Of a stretch of DNA of 21,814 nt, positions 21,227 to 21,814 are shown piece by piece (positions within the stretch are counted from its first letter, which is position 1; each line of letters starts with the position of its first letter). The notes beneath the pieces were generated by a model. The model ran no database searches and was not told where the DNA came from. It saw only the letters and a program-made list of their open reading frames with translations. The stretch is from a virus, in the IMG/VR virus record IMGVR_UViG_3300008261_003273, positions 1 through 21,814 of that record; one strand, 5' to 3'. The translations under genes and the position numbers were made by a program.

Positions 21227-21682
21227 ATGACAAAATTAATATCCGGAATACATCCAAGCATAATCACACGTGGAAAAGATTCAATTGAACTATTAACTAC
21301 AGCAACAAATGTAAACTTTGTAAAGAAAACATTTGAATGCAAGTGGGATCTTAATTCTCTTTGGACTGACCACTTTACCCCTAACGATCAGATTCGTTCA
21401 GCATTTGTATACAAACACGATAAGTTTAAAGATACTTATAATGTACTTGTTGTTTTCCTCACTCTTGTGGTTAATAATAAAGGTAGATATATTACAAAAG
21501 TTGAGCGTAAGAAATATCGAGTGAATTTAAATTCTAAAGCTATTTGTGTTGCATGGGGCAATCGAAAAGCTTTTCCATTAGACTATGGTTTTAATGACAT
21601 CGATATAAATGATTTGAAAGCGCGCCTGTTTGAGATTACATCTGAATCAGCCGTGTTGTTCAAACAGGTAGTCAACACCTGA
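21227..21682 (+). CDS. Unknown protein (151 aa), AT-rich
   Basis: ATG 21227 follows GGGAGGT four bases after the SD hairpin begins to close. The protein starts MTKLISGIHPSIITRGKDSI and has alternating strands and basic loops (KVERKKYRVNL); no signal peptide, membrane segment or motif was seen. It shares the SD block with the paralog before it but does not carry the family's AGN motif. Its AT-rich codon use differs from cassettes 18336-19950. Confidence 0.75.
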   Translation: MTKLISGIHPSIITRGKDSIELLTTATNVNFVKKTFECKWDLNSLWTDHFTPNDQIRSAFVYKHDKFKDTYNVLVVFLTLVVNNKGRYITKVERKKYRVNLNSKAICVAWGNRKAFPLDYGFNDIDINDLKARLFEITSESAVLFKQVVNT

Positions 21683-21814
21683 AAACCCCCACGATAGTCC
21701 TATCGGGATGAAGTTGATTATGGATAGACGAGCTATAGCGTCTTTAAAAATTTAGGATAGCCTTGGCCACTGGTATAAGGGCGACATTATTGTACTGTCT
21801 GGCATATGCAGGAA
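21683..21814. other. Non-coding tail with small hairpins
   Basis: CGATAG-TC-CTATCG (about 21694-21707) is a perfect hairpin just after the stop; AGACG/CGTCT (21726-21743) followed by TTTAAAAATTT is a weak terminator-like element. No ORF with an SD was seen before the window ends. Confidence 0.45.

Overview
The window looks like part of the genome of a large tailed double-stranded DNA phage (Caudoviricetes). The direct evidence is a complete large terminase subunit, a long one-way block of virion-type genes, a phage-sized RecA, and a tail of very small cassette genes including a membrane-anchored LysM protein. No ribosomal RNA, tRNA, host housekeeping gene or CRISPR array was seen. The host cannot be read from the sequence. 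A long end region of small genes with strong Shine-Dalgarno (SD) sites, plus an apparently leaderless recA, would suit an actinobacteriophage with long terminal repeats; that is inference.

Left arm (1-12917, minus strand, AT-rich). A late-type operon reads leftwards from a near-consensus promoter (TTGACA-18-TATACT, 13037-13008). In transcription order it holds: a ClpB/ClpC D2-like AAA+ ATPase; a Gly/Ala-rich protein split by a +1 frame change; a basic Gly/Arg-rich protein; two Cys-cluster proteins with a tiny zinc-ribbon gene between; a 214-codon ORF; a protein with an N-terminal DnaQ-type (DEDDh) exonuclease domain; three Gly/Ala-rich proteins with hydrophobic stretches; terL; and a partial gene at the left edge.

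Middle (13039-15858). A 54-residue gene (minus) and recA (plus) diverge from facing extended -10 promoters. recA appears to start exactly at its transcription start. It is followed by a zinc-ribbon gene, a frameshifted small gene and an acidic 94-residue gene, then two minus-strand genes with their own TTGACA-17-TAGATT promoter.

Right arm (16143-21814, plus strand, higher GC in most genes). About ten small genes form cassettes, each with a strong SD. Eight near-identical terminator hairpins (GAGGG...CCCTC-T5) separate most of them. Three genes share a 33-nt leader hairpin whose outer stem carries three compensatory base-pair changes, and four genes are tandem paralogs.

Main discovery candidate: CGG is absent as an in-phase codon from the undisputed coding sequence of the left arm and recA (hand scan; about 60 CCG triplets on the displayed strand, none in codon phase). 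Yet CGG followed by A lies at all four places where coding appears to move into the +1 frame (codons at 11258-11256, 8519-8517, 5905-5903 and 14586-14588). At each, skipping the C gives a GGA glycine codon and a natural continuation. This suggests +1 frameshifting at a hungry or undecoded CGG codon in late genes. Right-arm genes use CGG, including CGG-A, as ordinary arginine, so any effect must depend on infection stage or gene set.
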